A stretch of 64,000 nt of DNA from Alloboseaceae bacterium BT-24-1 (GTDB lineage: Bacteria; Pseudomonadota; Alphaproteobacteria; Rhizobiales; Beijerinckiaceae), in assembly GCA_025846845.1 (NCBI GenBank), contig JAOYTL010000017.1, forward strand, positions 62,001 through 126,000. The letters are read 5' to 3'. The position numbers and the translations under genes were made by a program. Shown in pieces: positions 46,314 through 54,211 of this stretch (its first letter is position 1; each line of letters starts with the position of its first letter). The notes beneath the pieces are model-generated. The model saw nothing but the letters and a program-made list of their open reading frames with translations, did no database searches and was not told the origin of the DNA.

Positions 46314-47845
46314 CCGCGCGCCTCCAACCTGACGGAAGCGGGTGGCGAGGCCTTCGCCGCCATGTACTCATCGAGCGCCCGGCGCTGCTCGGACGAAAAG
46401 CGCAGGCCGAGCTTGCTGCGCCGGAACAGCACGTCCTCGGAGCTGGCGGCCCATTCCTGATTCATCAGCCAGGAAACCTCGCGCTCGGTGAGATCGGCGC
46501 CGAAGACGCGGCCGAGATCGGCCATCGCCTTGGCGCCTTCGAGCAGGGTCTCGGCGCGGGTGCCATAGGCGCGGGCGAGCCGGCGCGCCAGCTTGCGGTC
46601 GAGCCAGGGGCGGGGGGCAGAGATGCGCTCGACCAGTCCCTCGAACCCCTCGACCGGAAAATCGCCGCCGGGCAGATGCGCCGTGGCCGTCCAGGGGGCA
46701 GCCCGCAGCGCCGGAACAGCGGCGGACAGTTTCTCGACCGCCGCCTCGGCGAGGCGGCGCGCCGTGGTGATCTTGCCGCCGAAGACCGAGAGCAGCGGCG
46801 CGGAGCCCGCCGGCTCGTCCAGCGTCAGCACATAGTCGCGCGTCGCCTCCTGCGCCTTGCTGGCGCCGTCGTCATAGAGCGGGCGCACGCCGGAATAGGT
46901 CCAGACCACGTCGTCGCGCTTGATCGGCTTGCGGAAATACTCGCTCGCCGCGGCGCAGAGATAGGCGATCTCGTCCTCGCTGGCGGCGACCTTGGCGGGA
47001 TCGCCCTGGTAGTCCTTGTCGGTGGTGCCGATCAGAGTGAGGTCGTACTCATAGGGGATGGCGAAGATGATGCGGCCGTCGGCGTTCTGGAAGATGTAGC
47101 AGCGCTCGTGCTCGAACAAGCGCGGCACCACGATATGGCTGCCCTGGACCAGGCGCACCGCAGCCGGGCGGTTGCTGGCGACGATACCGTTCAGCACGTC
47201 CGCGACCCAGGGGCCGGCGGCATTGACGAGCACACGCGCGCTGGTCTCGGCCCGGGTCCCGTCCGCGGCTTCCGTGGCGACCACCCAGACATCGCCCTGG
47301 CGGCGCGCGCCGATGACCTTGGTCCGCGGCAGGATCGAAGCGCCGTGCTCGGCGGCGTCGCGGGCGTTGAGCACGACGAGGCGGGCATCCTCGACCCAGC
47401 AATCGGAGTATTCGAAGGCGCGGTCGAAGCGCGGCTGCAAGGGCTCGCCAGCGGCGTCGCGCCGAAGGTCGAGCGAGCGCGTCGGCGGCAGCAGGCGGCG
47501 CCCGCCAAGATGATCGTAGAGGAAGAGTCCGAGGCGCAGCATCCACCAGGGCCGCAGGCCGGCGTGATGCGGCAGCACGAAGCGCAAGGGCCGGATGATA
47601 TGCGGCGCGGCGCGCCACATCACCTCGCGCTCGGTCAGCGCCTCGCGCACCAGCCGGAATTCGTAGTGCTCGAGATAACGCAGCCCGCCATGGATCAGCT
47701 TGGTCGAGGCCGAGGAGGTCGCGCTGGCGAGATCGCCCTGTTCGAACAGTACCACCGAGGCTCCGCGCCCGGCCGCATCGCGCGCGATGCCGCAGCCGTT
47801 TACGCCGCCGCCGATGATGGCGATGTCGAACACCGGAGCCGTCAC
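46310..47845 (-). CDS. glpD: Glycerol-3-phosphate dehydrogenase (aerobic, FAD-dependent)
   Basis: The 511-residue membrane-associated flavoenzyme oxidises glycerol 3-phosphate to dihydroxyacetone phosphate and passes electrons to quinone. It has the FAD motif I-I-G-G-G-V-N-G-C-G-I-A-R-D-A near the N-terminus, S-S-A-S-T-K-L-I-H-G-G-L-R-Y-L-E, S-G-V-R-P-L and V-F-G-G-K-I-T-T. The frame requires a GTG start at 47845, which has GGGAGGA upstream. The window contains no glycerol kinase gene, so glpK must lie elsewhere. Confidence 0.93.
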   Translation of the reverse strand: MTAPVFDIAIIGGGVNGCGIARDAAGRGASVVLFEQGDLASATSSASTKLIHGGLRYLEHYEFRLVREALTEREVMWRAAPHIIRPLRFVLPHHAGLRPWWMLRLGLFLYDHLGGRRLLPPTRSLDLRRDAAGEPLQPRFDRAFEYSDCWVEDARLVVLNARDAAEHGASILPRTKVIGARRQGDVWVVATEAADGTRAETSARVLVNAAGPWVADVLNGIVASNRPAAVRLVQGSHIVVPRLFEHERCYIFQNADGRIIFAIPYEYDLTLIGTTDKDYQGDPAKVAASEDEIAYLCAAASEYFRKPIKRDDVVWTYSGVRPLYDDGASKAQEATRDYVLTLDEPAGSAPLLSVFGGKITTARRLAEAAVEKLSAAVPALRAAPWTATAHLPGGDFPVEGFEGLVERISAPRPWLDRKLARRLARAYGTRAETLLEGAKAMADLGRVFGADLTEREVSWLMNQEWAASSEDVLFRRSKLGLRFSSEQRRALDEYMAAKASPPASVRLEARG

Positions 47846-47925
47846 GCATTCCTCCCGCAGGCGGCCCTATGGGCGCCTCTTCAACGTACGGTAGAGCGTG
47901 ATTTTCTTGCGTGCAACGGCAAAAC

Positions 47926-47943
47926 GAAAGTGAAAGTGAAAAT
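47926..47943 (-). promoter_or_regulatory. Candidate GlpR (DeoR-family) operator
   Basis: Three tandem hexamers on the + strand, GAAAGT-GAAAGT-GAAAAT, lie in the 99-bp gap between glpR and glpD. On the transcribed minus strand they read as ATTTTC-ACTTTC-ACTTTC, a direct-repeat layout typical of rhizobial DeoR-type sites. It lies next to the glpR stop codon and upstream of the glpD start. Confidence 0.45.
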
Positions 47944-47944
47944 T

Positions 47945-48748
47945 CTAGGTTTCGCTTTCGATGCGCAAGGCTGCGTCGGCCAGCGTTTCGGTTTCGACCA
48001 CGGTGATGTCCTCGCTGCGGCAGAGTTCGCGCAAGGGCGGCGGATCGAGCCGGTCGGTGACGAAGACATCGACATCGCGCAGGTGGCCGATGCGCACCGG
48101 GGCGGAGCGCTCGAACTTGGTGCTGTCGGCGACGAGCAGGCATTGCCGGGCGTTTTCGATGATCGCCTGCGAGACCCGGACCTCGCGATAGTCGAAATCG
48201 AGCAGCGCGCCCTCCTCGTCGATGGCGGAGGTGCCGATCACCGCATAGTCGACCTTGAACTGGCGGATCAGGTCGACAGCGGCAGCGCCGATGACGCCGC
48301 CATCGGAGCGTCGCACCGGCCCGCCGGCGACAATCACCTCGATATTCTCATGCGGGTAGAGCAGCGTCGCGACATGCAGGTTGTTGGTGATGACGAGCAG
48401 GCCGTGATGGTCGGTGAGCGCGCGCGCCACCTCTTCCGTGGTCGTCCCGATATTGATGAAGAGCGAGGCGTCGTTCGGGATCAGTGCTGCCGCGGCCCGT
48501 CCGATCGCCGCCTTCTCGTCGCGGGCGATGAAGCGGCGCGCCTCATAGGCGAGGTTTTCGACGCCCGACGCCACGACCGCCCCGCCATGGATGCGCGACA
48601 TGATGCGCTGGTCGCAGAGCTGGTTCAGATCCTTGCGGATCGTTTGGGCGCTGACCTCGTAGCGCGCCGCCAGCTCCTCGACATTGACGCGCCCCTGCGC
48701 CCTGGCCAGCGCCACGATCTCGCGCTGGCGTGGCGTGATGGTCTCCAT
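47945..48748 (-). CDS. glpR: DeoR-family transcriptional regulator of glycerol operon
   Basis: The 267-residue regulator has an N-terminal DeoR helix-turn-helix (R-Q-R-E-I-V-A-L-A, V-S-A-Q-T-I-R-K-D-L-N-Q-L, R-I-H-G-G-A) and a C-terminal sugar-phosphate sensor domain (I-N-I-G-T-T-T-E-E-V-A, V-A-D-S-T-K-F). It probably represses glpD-glpSTPQUV until glycerol 3-phosphate accumulates. The ATG at 48748 follows GAGGAG. It is upstream and co-oriented with glpD, separated by 99 bp containing a repeat operator candidate. Confidence 0.88.
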   Translation of the reverse strand: METITPRQREIVALARAQGRVNVEELAARYEVSAQTIRKDLNQLCDQRIMSRIHGGAVVASGVENLAYEARRFIARDEKAAIGRAAAALIPNDASLFINIGTTTEEVARALTDHHGLLVITNNLHVATLLYPHENIEVIVAGGPVRRSDGGVIGAAAVDLIRQFKVDYAVIGTSAIDEEGALLDFDYREVRVSQAIIENARQCLLVADSTKFERSAPVRIGHLRDVDVFVTDRLDPPPLRELCRSEDITVVETETLADAALRIESET

Positions 48749-48948
48749 GTCCGGCTCCTCGTGACGTGGCGCCAAGCTGACCGCGCCGGCCGGCAGCGTC
48801 AACCGCATATCATTCGGCGGCTAAGCATTTCCGCGCCCTCACGGCTGGTGGCGCCGGCCGGACGACCTGTCAAAAGACATGTGTGTTTGACAGACACTGC
48901 GCTAGCGGTCGAACTGTGCCGCCTCACTCTTGACCCGAAAGCCTGCCC

Positions 48949-49923
48949 GTGCCGACACAGCTCGACAAGGATGTCCGTTTCCTGAACGCCGTGCTCTCGG
49001 CCTCGGACGACTGCATCAAGGTCATCGGCCTCGACGGCAGACTCGAATTCATGAGCGAAGGCGGCCAGCGTGTGATGGAGGTCCAGGATTTCGCGAAGAT
49101 CCGCGGCTGCCCCTGGTTGCAGTTCTGGGAGGGAGCCGGCAATGTCGAGGCCCAGGCGGCATTGGCCGCGGCGCGGGCCGGCAAGAGTTACCGCTTCCAG
49201 GGCCCGGCCAATACCGCTGCGGGCAATCCGCGCTATTGGGACGTACAGGTCTCGCCGATCATCGCATCCGACGGCAAGCCGGAAGCCATTCTCTCGGTCT
49301 CGCGCGACATTACCGCATTGCGGGCCGGCGAAGAGCGTTACCAGCTGCTCGCTGCCGAGCTGAACCATCGCATCAAGAACCTGCTCGCCATGGTCTCGGG
49401 CATCGTCAACCAGTCGCTGCGCGGCCAGGATGAGCCGCTCGACATGGTGAAACGGCGCCTGTCCGACCGGTTGCAGGCGCTGGCGGCGGCGCAGGACGTG
49501 CTGATGATGGCGAGCCGCCATGGCGCCGATCTCCGGCAGCTGGTCGAGGTCGTTCTGGCGCCGCATCGTTCCGGCGAGCGCATCGCCTTCGACGGCCCGT
49601 CGGTGACGCTGTCCTCGAAATGCGCGCTCGCGATGGCGCTCGCCTTGCACGAGCTCGGCACCAATGCGGTGAAATACGGCGCGCTCTCGCAGGATGGCGG
49701 GCATGTCGACGTCTCGTGGCGCAATGAGGGCGGCGAATTCCACTTCTGCTGGCAGGAAAGCGGTGGACCTCGCGTGACGGCGCCGCAGCGACGCGGCTTC
49801 GGCTCGCAGATGATCGAGAAGGTGCTCGGCGGCTATCTCGGCGGCACTGCGCGGATCGATTTCGCGCCCGACGGGATCGTGCTGTCGCTTGATGCGCCGA
49901 CCGCGGCTCTGGCTGAAGGCTAG
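48949..49923 (+). CDS. PAS-HWE family sensor histidine kinase
   Basis: The 324-residue protein has no membrane segment. Residues about 10-125 form a PAS domain. The kinase core has phosphoacceptor H140 in A-E-L-N-H-R-I-K-N, the N-box H-E-L-G-T-N-A-V-K-Y-G-A (234 onward) and the W-x-E motif (W268, E270) that defines the HWE family. HWE kinases often act in the general stress response or light sensing. The only in-frame start is GTG at 48949 with a weak ribosome site. No response regulator is adjacent. Confidence 0.87.
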   Translation: MPTQLDKDVRFLNAVLSASDDCIKVIGLDGRLEFMSEGGQRVMEVQDFAKIRGCPWLQFWEGAGNVEAQAALAAARAGKSYRFQGPANTAAGNPRYWDVQVSPIIASDGKPEAILSVSRDITALRAGEERYQLLAAELNHRIKNLLAMVSGIVNQSLRGQDEPLDMVKRRLSDRLQALAAAQDVLMMASRHGADLRQLVEVVLAPHRSGERIAFDGPSVTLSSKCALAMALALHELGTNAVKYGALSQDGGHVDVSWRNEGGEFHFCWQESGGPRVTAPQRRGFGSQMIEKVLGGYLGGTARIDFAPDGIVLSLDAPTAALAEG

Positions 49924-50021
49924 GGCATTTCCGCGCTTCTTCGAATTGCTGAAATGCCCTAGCCGCTTGCTTCATCGCATTTTCTTCACGCGAACCGGTG
50001 TCCACTTCGCTCGAAAATGCG
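49922..50021. repeat. Two palindromic repeat units between kinase and acyltransferase genes
   Basis: The first unit has 10-bp arms AGGGCATTTC (49922-49931) and GAAATGCCCT (49951-49960). The second has arms CGCATTTTC (49976-49984) and GAAAATGCG (50013-50021) around CGAACCGGTGTCCACTTCGC, a sequence I recognise as a recurrent Hyphomicrobiales repeat. The element fills the whole gap between the convergent genes, ending one base before the acyltransferase stop codon at 50022. Confidence 0.75.
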
Positions 50022-51110
50022 CTAGGCACGATCGAGGGACAGTGCGCGCTTGTTGCGGCGATGAAGGGCGATCCAGGAGCCCAGTCTTTGCTCGATCAGC
50101 CGGTGTACGCCTATCCCGACGGCGATGCTGACGAGAATGCCGAGCAACCGAACACCTTCGATGCCCATCCAGGCGATAGAAAGATGCGGTAGCAGCTTTC
50201 CGGCGATCGACAGCACGAACCAGTGCGAAAGGTAAATACTGAACGAAGCGTCTCCGATGACGCGCCCCGGCCATGCAAATCCCGGGTTTGCCTGGAAGTA
50301 GGGTTCGAGGCGCATCACTGCGACCATGATCAGGCCCGACAGGGCCATCCTCAGTGCACAGGCCGCCTCGCGCTCGGGCAGTATTCTCGACAGGCAGAGC
50401 ATCACGACGATAGCCGCCGCGGCGAAGGCGCCGCTCGATCGGCCCGGCTGCGCATCGCGGCAGTGCAGCAGCCAGCCGAATCCGAAGGCCGCCATGAAAG
50501 GATTGATCATCTCGAAGACCACCATGCCGCCGCTGGGGTTGGCGGCGATGGCGAAGCCCACGAGCCCAAAGGCCACCAGAAGCCAGCCAAGCCTGCTCTT
50601 TGCCGCCTCGATCACCCCGGTCGCCATGGCGGCGGCCACCATCAGATAGAACACCAGCTCCATTTCGAGCGTCCATCCGAGGGGCAGCAACGGCAACGCC
50701 GCTTGAGGAAGGGCCAGAAACGAGAAAAAGATGAATAGAAAGCCGTTCTCGGCTCTGGCACTGAGCTCCAAACTCGGATTCGCGATGTACGCGGCGATCA
50801 TAAGCAGCGTAAATATAAAGTATAAAGGGTATATCTTGTAAGCTCTCGTTAACAAGAATTGCGTAGGGCTCGATAGTTTAATGACCTGTAGTGAGATCGA
50901 ATACCCGGACAGCATGAAAAACAGCTCGACGCCGAAACCGCCGAGAAGATTATAGGCTGCGGAGCGGGCGATCTCCGCATCGTTCCATACGTGTTTCACG
51001 ATGAGGTCGGTGTGCCAGGCGACCACGGATATCGCGGCGATCGCTCTCAGCCACTGGATATCCGCGCGTCTGTGCGGGGACGATGCGGCAGATCCGCTCA
51101 ACTCGGCCAT
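50022..51110 (-). CDS. Acyltransferase 3 family membrane protein
   Basis: The 362-residue integral membrane protein has about ten hydrophobic helices and the family start D-I-Q-W-L-R-A-I-A-A-I-S-V-V-A-W-H with the conserved histidine, plus G-F-G-V-E-L-F-F-M-L-S-G-Y and R-A-Y-K-I-Y-P-L-Y. Such proteins O-acylate (usually O-acetylate) surface polysaccharides, lipopolysaccharide or Nod-type factors. Part of the gene (about 50750-50900) is distinctly AT-richer than its neighbours, suggesting recent transfer. It may decorate the same surface glycan as region 1, but no linkage is shown. Confidence 0.85.
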   Translation of the reverse strand: MAELSGSAASSPHRRADIQWLRAIAAISVVAWHTDLIVKHVWNDAEIARSAAYNLLGGFGVELFFMLSGYSISLQVIKLSSPTQFLLTRAYKIYPLYFIFTLLMIAAYIANPSLELSARAENGFLFIFFSFLALPQAALPLLPLGWTLEMELVFYLMVAAAMATGVIEAAKSRLGWLLVAFGLVGFAIAANPSGGMVVFEMINPFMAAFGFGWLLHCRDAQPGRSSGAFAAAAIVVMLCLSRILPEREAACALRMALSGLIMVAVMRLEPYFQANPGFAWPGRVIGDASFSIYLSHWFVLSIAGKLLPHLSIAWMGIEGVRLLGILVSIAVGIGVHRLIEQRLGSWIALHRRNKRALSLDRA

Positions 51111-51418
51111 CCTTCTGCTCGATAGGGTCGAGTGGCCAAGCGAGACATCTGAGACGCCCCCGGGATCGCGTCAACGCGGATCGCAGGCGCGCCCCGGCTC
51201 GGCAGCGGATCAGGTCTCACCTCGTCTCCGGCATCGGCCGAAGCGCTCGATTTCACGACGATCGCGGCCGCAACGGCAACACCAGCGCGATACGCCAGGG
51301 TGGCGGCGGGAAGGTCGACGGCGTGCCAGGGAGATGTCGCAACCGCGATCGCCGGGAGGGCCGCCTCCGCGACCGGAGCTCCAATATCGCGACACGGGTT
51401 GCGTCCTGGCACGTTCAC
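51098..51418 (-). other. Doubtful small reading frame upstream of acyltransferase
   Basis: A 106-codon frame starting at GTG overlaps the acyltransferase start by 13 nt. It is alanine- and valine-rich (A-V-A-A-A-I-V-V-K-S-S-A-S-A-D-A) with moderate third-position GC. No domain is recognised and there is no clear ribosome site. It could be a real small protein coupled to the acyltransferase or the decayed end of a larger gene. I do not rely on it as a gene. Confidence 0.2.
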
Positions 51419-51814
51419 TGTCTCGACCGCATGGCGCCCTGGCGTGAAGTCCCGCCTGCGGTCGCAGCGAATCGCAGCGAGCTTCGCCTCGTCAGGGACC
51501 TCTGCAGCGACCGGGCAGGTAGCAGGAACGAGCGCATGACCGTCTCACGATAGCGACCTGTCGAGACTATATCAGTCGAATCGGCAAGGGATTGGCATGC
51601 ATCGGAAGTAACACCGTCGTTCGCCTGTCGATGCCCCGTGCCAAATCGCGCCGTAGAAGCTGACGGTCGGCGAAACGGAGGTACCCTTCTCGCCAACTCC
51701 GCCGATCAGGTCGTTTTGCTGCCGACGCGTCGCACCAACCGGAGGACCGGCAGGCGCGCGCTCGAGGTCGCATGGGCATTGACCTGATCCATCGGAGGCT
51801 CGCAGCGATGGTGA
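51111..51814. other. 704-bp region without a confident gene
   Basis: Between the acyltransferase and MFS genes both strands hold only short, overlapping, arginine-rich frames that look like GC-driven artefacts, plus the doubtful frame at 51098-51418. I see no tRNA, repeat array or transposase. It is likely a degraded gene remnant plus the acyltransferase promoter. Confidence 0.5.
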
Positions 51815-53113
51815 CTAGGACGAGATTGTCCGGCTCTCGGATGCCTGGCCTCTCGCAATGGCCCGCGTCGCCTCGATCGGCATCGCCTTCAGCGTCGCGG
51901 CCCAGAAGACCAGCGCGATCGCAGCGATGCCTGCGCCGAGCAGGCTGACGCCGGTCCAGCCAGCCCAGGCATAGACCAGCGTCGAGCTCGATGAGCCGAA
52001 CGCGCTGCCGATCGAATAGAACACCATGTAGCCGGCGGTCAGCCGGCTCTGCGCCTCCGGCCGGACCCGGTAGATCATCGCCTGGTTGGTGACGTGCACC
52101 GCCTGCAGGCCGAAATCGAGGATCAGCACGCCGGCGATCAGGAACAGGATCGACTGCGGCAACAAGCCGATCGGCAGCCAGGCGAACAGCATCAGCCCAA
52201 GCGCGATGCCGGTGAGGCGCTGGCCATGGCCGCGATCGGTCCAGGCGCCGGCTCGCGATGCGCCCAGCGCTCCCGCCGCACCGGCGAGGCCGAACAGGCC
52301 GATCGCCGTATGCGACAGCGAGAAGGGCGGGGCAGCGAGCGGCAGCACCAGCGGCGTCAGCAAGATGGTGACGTCGGCGAAGATCAGCATGGCGATGATC
52401 GCGCGGATACGCAGCACACGCTCCTGCCGGAACAGGGCGAAGAGCGAGCCGATAAGGCGTGGATAGGAAAGTCGCGTCGCCGGCTTGCGCTCAGGCGGCA
52501 GCGCCTTGAACAGGACCACAGCGATGACGAGTGTCGCCGCCGCTGACAGAACGTAGACCGCGCGCCAGCCCGAAAGATCGGCCATCGCGCCGGCGATGGC
52601 GCGGGCCAACAGGATGCCGAGGACGATCCCGCTCGTCACCGCGCCGACCACCTGGCCGCGCTCCTCCGGCCGCGCCAGGCTCGCGGCATAGGCGACGAAA
52701 GCCTGCGTCACGACAGCAAGGAAGCCCATCGCCGCCATCGCCGCGAGCAGCATCGCGCCGGAGACTGAAAGCGCGACGCCAATCAGCGCCGCGACCGAGA
52801 GCAGGGATTGCAGTACGACGAGCTTGCGACGGTCGACGAGGTCGCCGAGCGGCACCAAAAGGATCAGCCCGAGCCCGTAACCGAGCTGCGTCGCGCCGAC
52901 GACCAAGCCGACCGTTGCCCGCGACAGCTTGAGATCATCGGCGATGATGTCGAGCAGCGGATGGGCGAAATAGGCGTTGGCGACGGCAAGCCCGCTCGCC
53001 ACGGCAAAGAGCAGGATCATGCCGGCCGAGAGCGGCGCAGCCGCGGGAGGAGGCAATGGATGTGCGGCAGCGCTTGCGGCGCCGGCCGGCGCCGCCTCGG
53101 GATCCAGTCGCAT
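51815..53113 (-). CDS. MFS transporter (12-helix, drug or metabolite efflux type)
   Basis: The 432-residue membrane protein has twelve predicted helices after an alanine/proline-rich cytosolic N-terminus. The cytoplasmic loop between helices 2 and 3 has the MFS A-like motif L-G-D-L-V-D-R-R-K-L-V. Substrate is unknown. It is divergent from an HxlR regulator, with a perfect 9-bp-arm palindrome in the gap, indicating inducible expression. Confidence 0.85.
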   Translation of the reverse strand: MRLDPEAAPAGAASAAAHPLPPPAAAPLSAGMILLFAVASGLAVANAYFAHPLLDIIADDLKLSRATVGLVVGATQLGYGLGLILLVPLGDLVDRRKLVVLQSLLSVAALIGVALSVSGAMLLAAMAAMGFLAVVTQAFVAYAASLARPEERGQVVGAVTSGIVLGILLARAIAGAMADLSGWRAVYVLSAAATLVIAVVLFKALPPERKPATRLSYPRLIGSLFALFRQERVLRIRAIIAMLIFADVTILLTPLVLPLAAPPFSLSHTAIGLFGLAGAAGALGASRAGAWTDRGHGQRLTGIALGLMLFAWLPIGLLPQSILFLIAGVLILDFGLQAVHVTNQAMIYRVRPEAQSRLTAGYMVFYSIGSAFGSSSSTLVYAWAGWTGVSLLGAGIAAIALVFWAATLKAMPIEATRAIARGQASESRTISS

Positions 53114-53131
53114 GGGGCAAGCCTCCGTTAG

Positions 53132-53154
53132 ATGAGTTTCATTATGAAACTCAT
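53132..53154. promoter_or_regulatory. Candidate HxlR operator
   Basis: A perfect inverted repeat ATGAGTTTC-N5-GAAACTCAT lies 18 bp before the MFS start and 74 bp before the HxlR start. Its length and symmetry fit a dimeric winged-helix regulator controlling both genes. Confidence 0.65.
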
Positions 53155-53228
53155 TGCGGAATAGCAGTCACGGTTTTATCTTGCAACTGATTGCCGTTCA
53201 CGGAGCCTTGAGGAGAGCCTCGCAGCCG

Positions 53229-53681
53229 ATGGTCAAGCGCCGCAGTCTGGTGAGCGATTACTGCCCGAGCGCGCGGGCGCTCGATGCGATCGGCGACTGG
53301 TGGTCGCTGCTGATCGTGCGCGACGCCTTCGACGGCATGACCCGCTTCAGCGAGTTCCAGAAGAGCCTCGGCATCGCCCGCAACATCCTGTCCGAGCGGC
53401 TGCGCACGCTGACGGCGCGCGGCATCCTGGAAACCGTTCCGGCCGCAGCCGGTGGCATCAGGCTTGAATATCGGTTGACCGCCAAGGGACGCGACCTCTT
53501 CCCGGTCATGGTGGCGCTCCGGCAATGGGGTGAGCAGCATCTGTTCGCGCCGGGCGAGAGGCATTCGTCGCTGATCGAGCGCGACAGCGGCCGCAAGGTC
53601 ACGCTGACCGTGCAGACCGAGGACGGCCGGCCGATCGATGCGGATGGAGCGATGATCCTGAAGGTGCCGGAGACGGGTTGA
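53229..53681 (+). CDS. HxlR-family transcriptional regulator
   Basis: The 150-residue winged-helix regulator has the HxlR features: D-Y-C-P-S-A-R-A-L-D-A-I-G-D-W-W-S-L-L-I-V-R-D-A, with the conserved cysteine used in redox or aldehyde sensing in some members, then F-x-E-F-Q-K-S-L-G-I-A-R-N-I-L-S-E-R-L and E-Y-R-L-T-A-K-G. It probably regulates the divergent MFS gene. The start at ATG 53229 is chosen because the frame upstream runs into the palindrome. Confidence 0.85.
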   Translation: MVKRRSLVSDYCPSARALDAIGDWWSLLIVRDAFDGMTRFSEFQKSLGIARNILSERLRTLTARGILETVPAAAGGIRLEYRLTAKGRDLFPVMVALRQWGEQHLFAPGERHSSLIERDSGRKVTLTVQTEDGRPIDADGAMILKVPETG

Positions 53682-53682
53682 G

Positions 53683-54057
53683 CTATTTCAGCCAGAGCCT
53701 GAGCGGTATCTTTCCGGCCTTGCCGCAGTCGGCGAAGGCGACGCCGTCCTCGGCCAAAGTGCCGGACACGGCGCAACTGTCCTCGCCGATCGTCAGCGTC
53801 GCGGCGTAGTGCCGTCCGTCGCGACGCAGGCTGAGCGTGCCGGATTTCTCCAGCGCCTCGCCGGGGCCGCAGATGGCGAGATGCTTCAGGGTGACCGGGC
53901 CGGTGAAATCGCGCTTGCGCCAGGAACGGGCTGATGGCGTTTCCGCGAGAGCCGCCGTTACCGCCCACTCACCCACATAGCCATAGCGGCCGCTCAGCTC
54001 GAGCGCCTGGGCTGCCGTCGGCATCAGAAGGAGAGGCAGGAGCAAATGCGCACGCAT
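53683..54057 (-). CDS. Small secreted protein of unknown function
   Basis: The 124-residue protein has a clear signal peptide (M-R-A-H-L-L-L-P-L-L-L-M-P-T-A-A-Q-A). The mature part contains three cysteines (A-I-C-G-P-G-E, D-S-C-A-V-S-G, F-A-D-C-G-K) and beta-rich segments. No family is recognised. It sits convergent with the HxlR gene (one base between stop codons). Confidence 0.65.
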   Translation of the reverse strand: MRAHLLLPLLLMPTAAQALELSGRYGYVGEWAVTAALAETPSARSWRKRDFTGPVTLKHLAICGPGEALEKSGTLSLRRDGRHYAATLTIGEDSCAVSGTLAEDGVAFADCGKAGKIPLRLWLK

Positions 54058-54211
54058 GGGCCCTCGCAGTAGAGGAGGCCATGCTAGCCCCGCTCGATGC
54101 CCGGAGCCAGCGTGAGCTGCGCCCACTTCGCGGCGGCCTTGCGTCCCCGACTCTGGCGCATGGCGGGCCCTGGCTGTAATCTTCGGTATTCCCTGCACAC
54201 AGGACGGACAC

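Noticed and set aside
46280..48985. A 901-codon open frame on the + strand across glpD and glpR
   Set aside because: It is antisense to clearly recognisable glpD and glpR; high GC removes stops from the opposite strand. Its translation is low-complexity and matches no family.
51083..51553. A 156-codon + strand frame in the gene-poor gap
   Set aside because: It is arginine-rich with no domain, overlaps the acyltransferase start in antisense and lacks a ribosome site.
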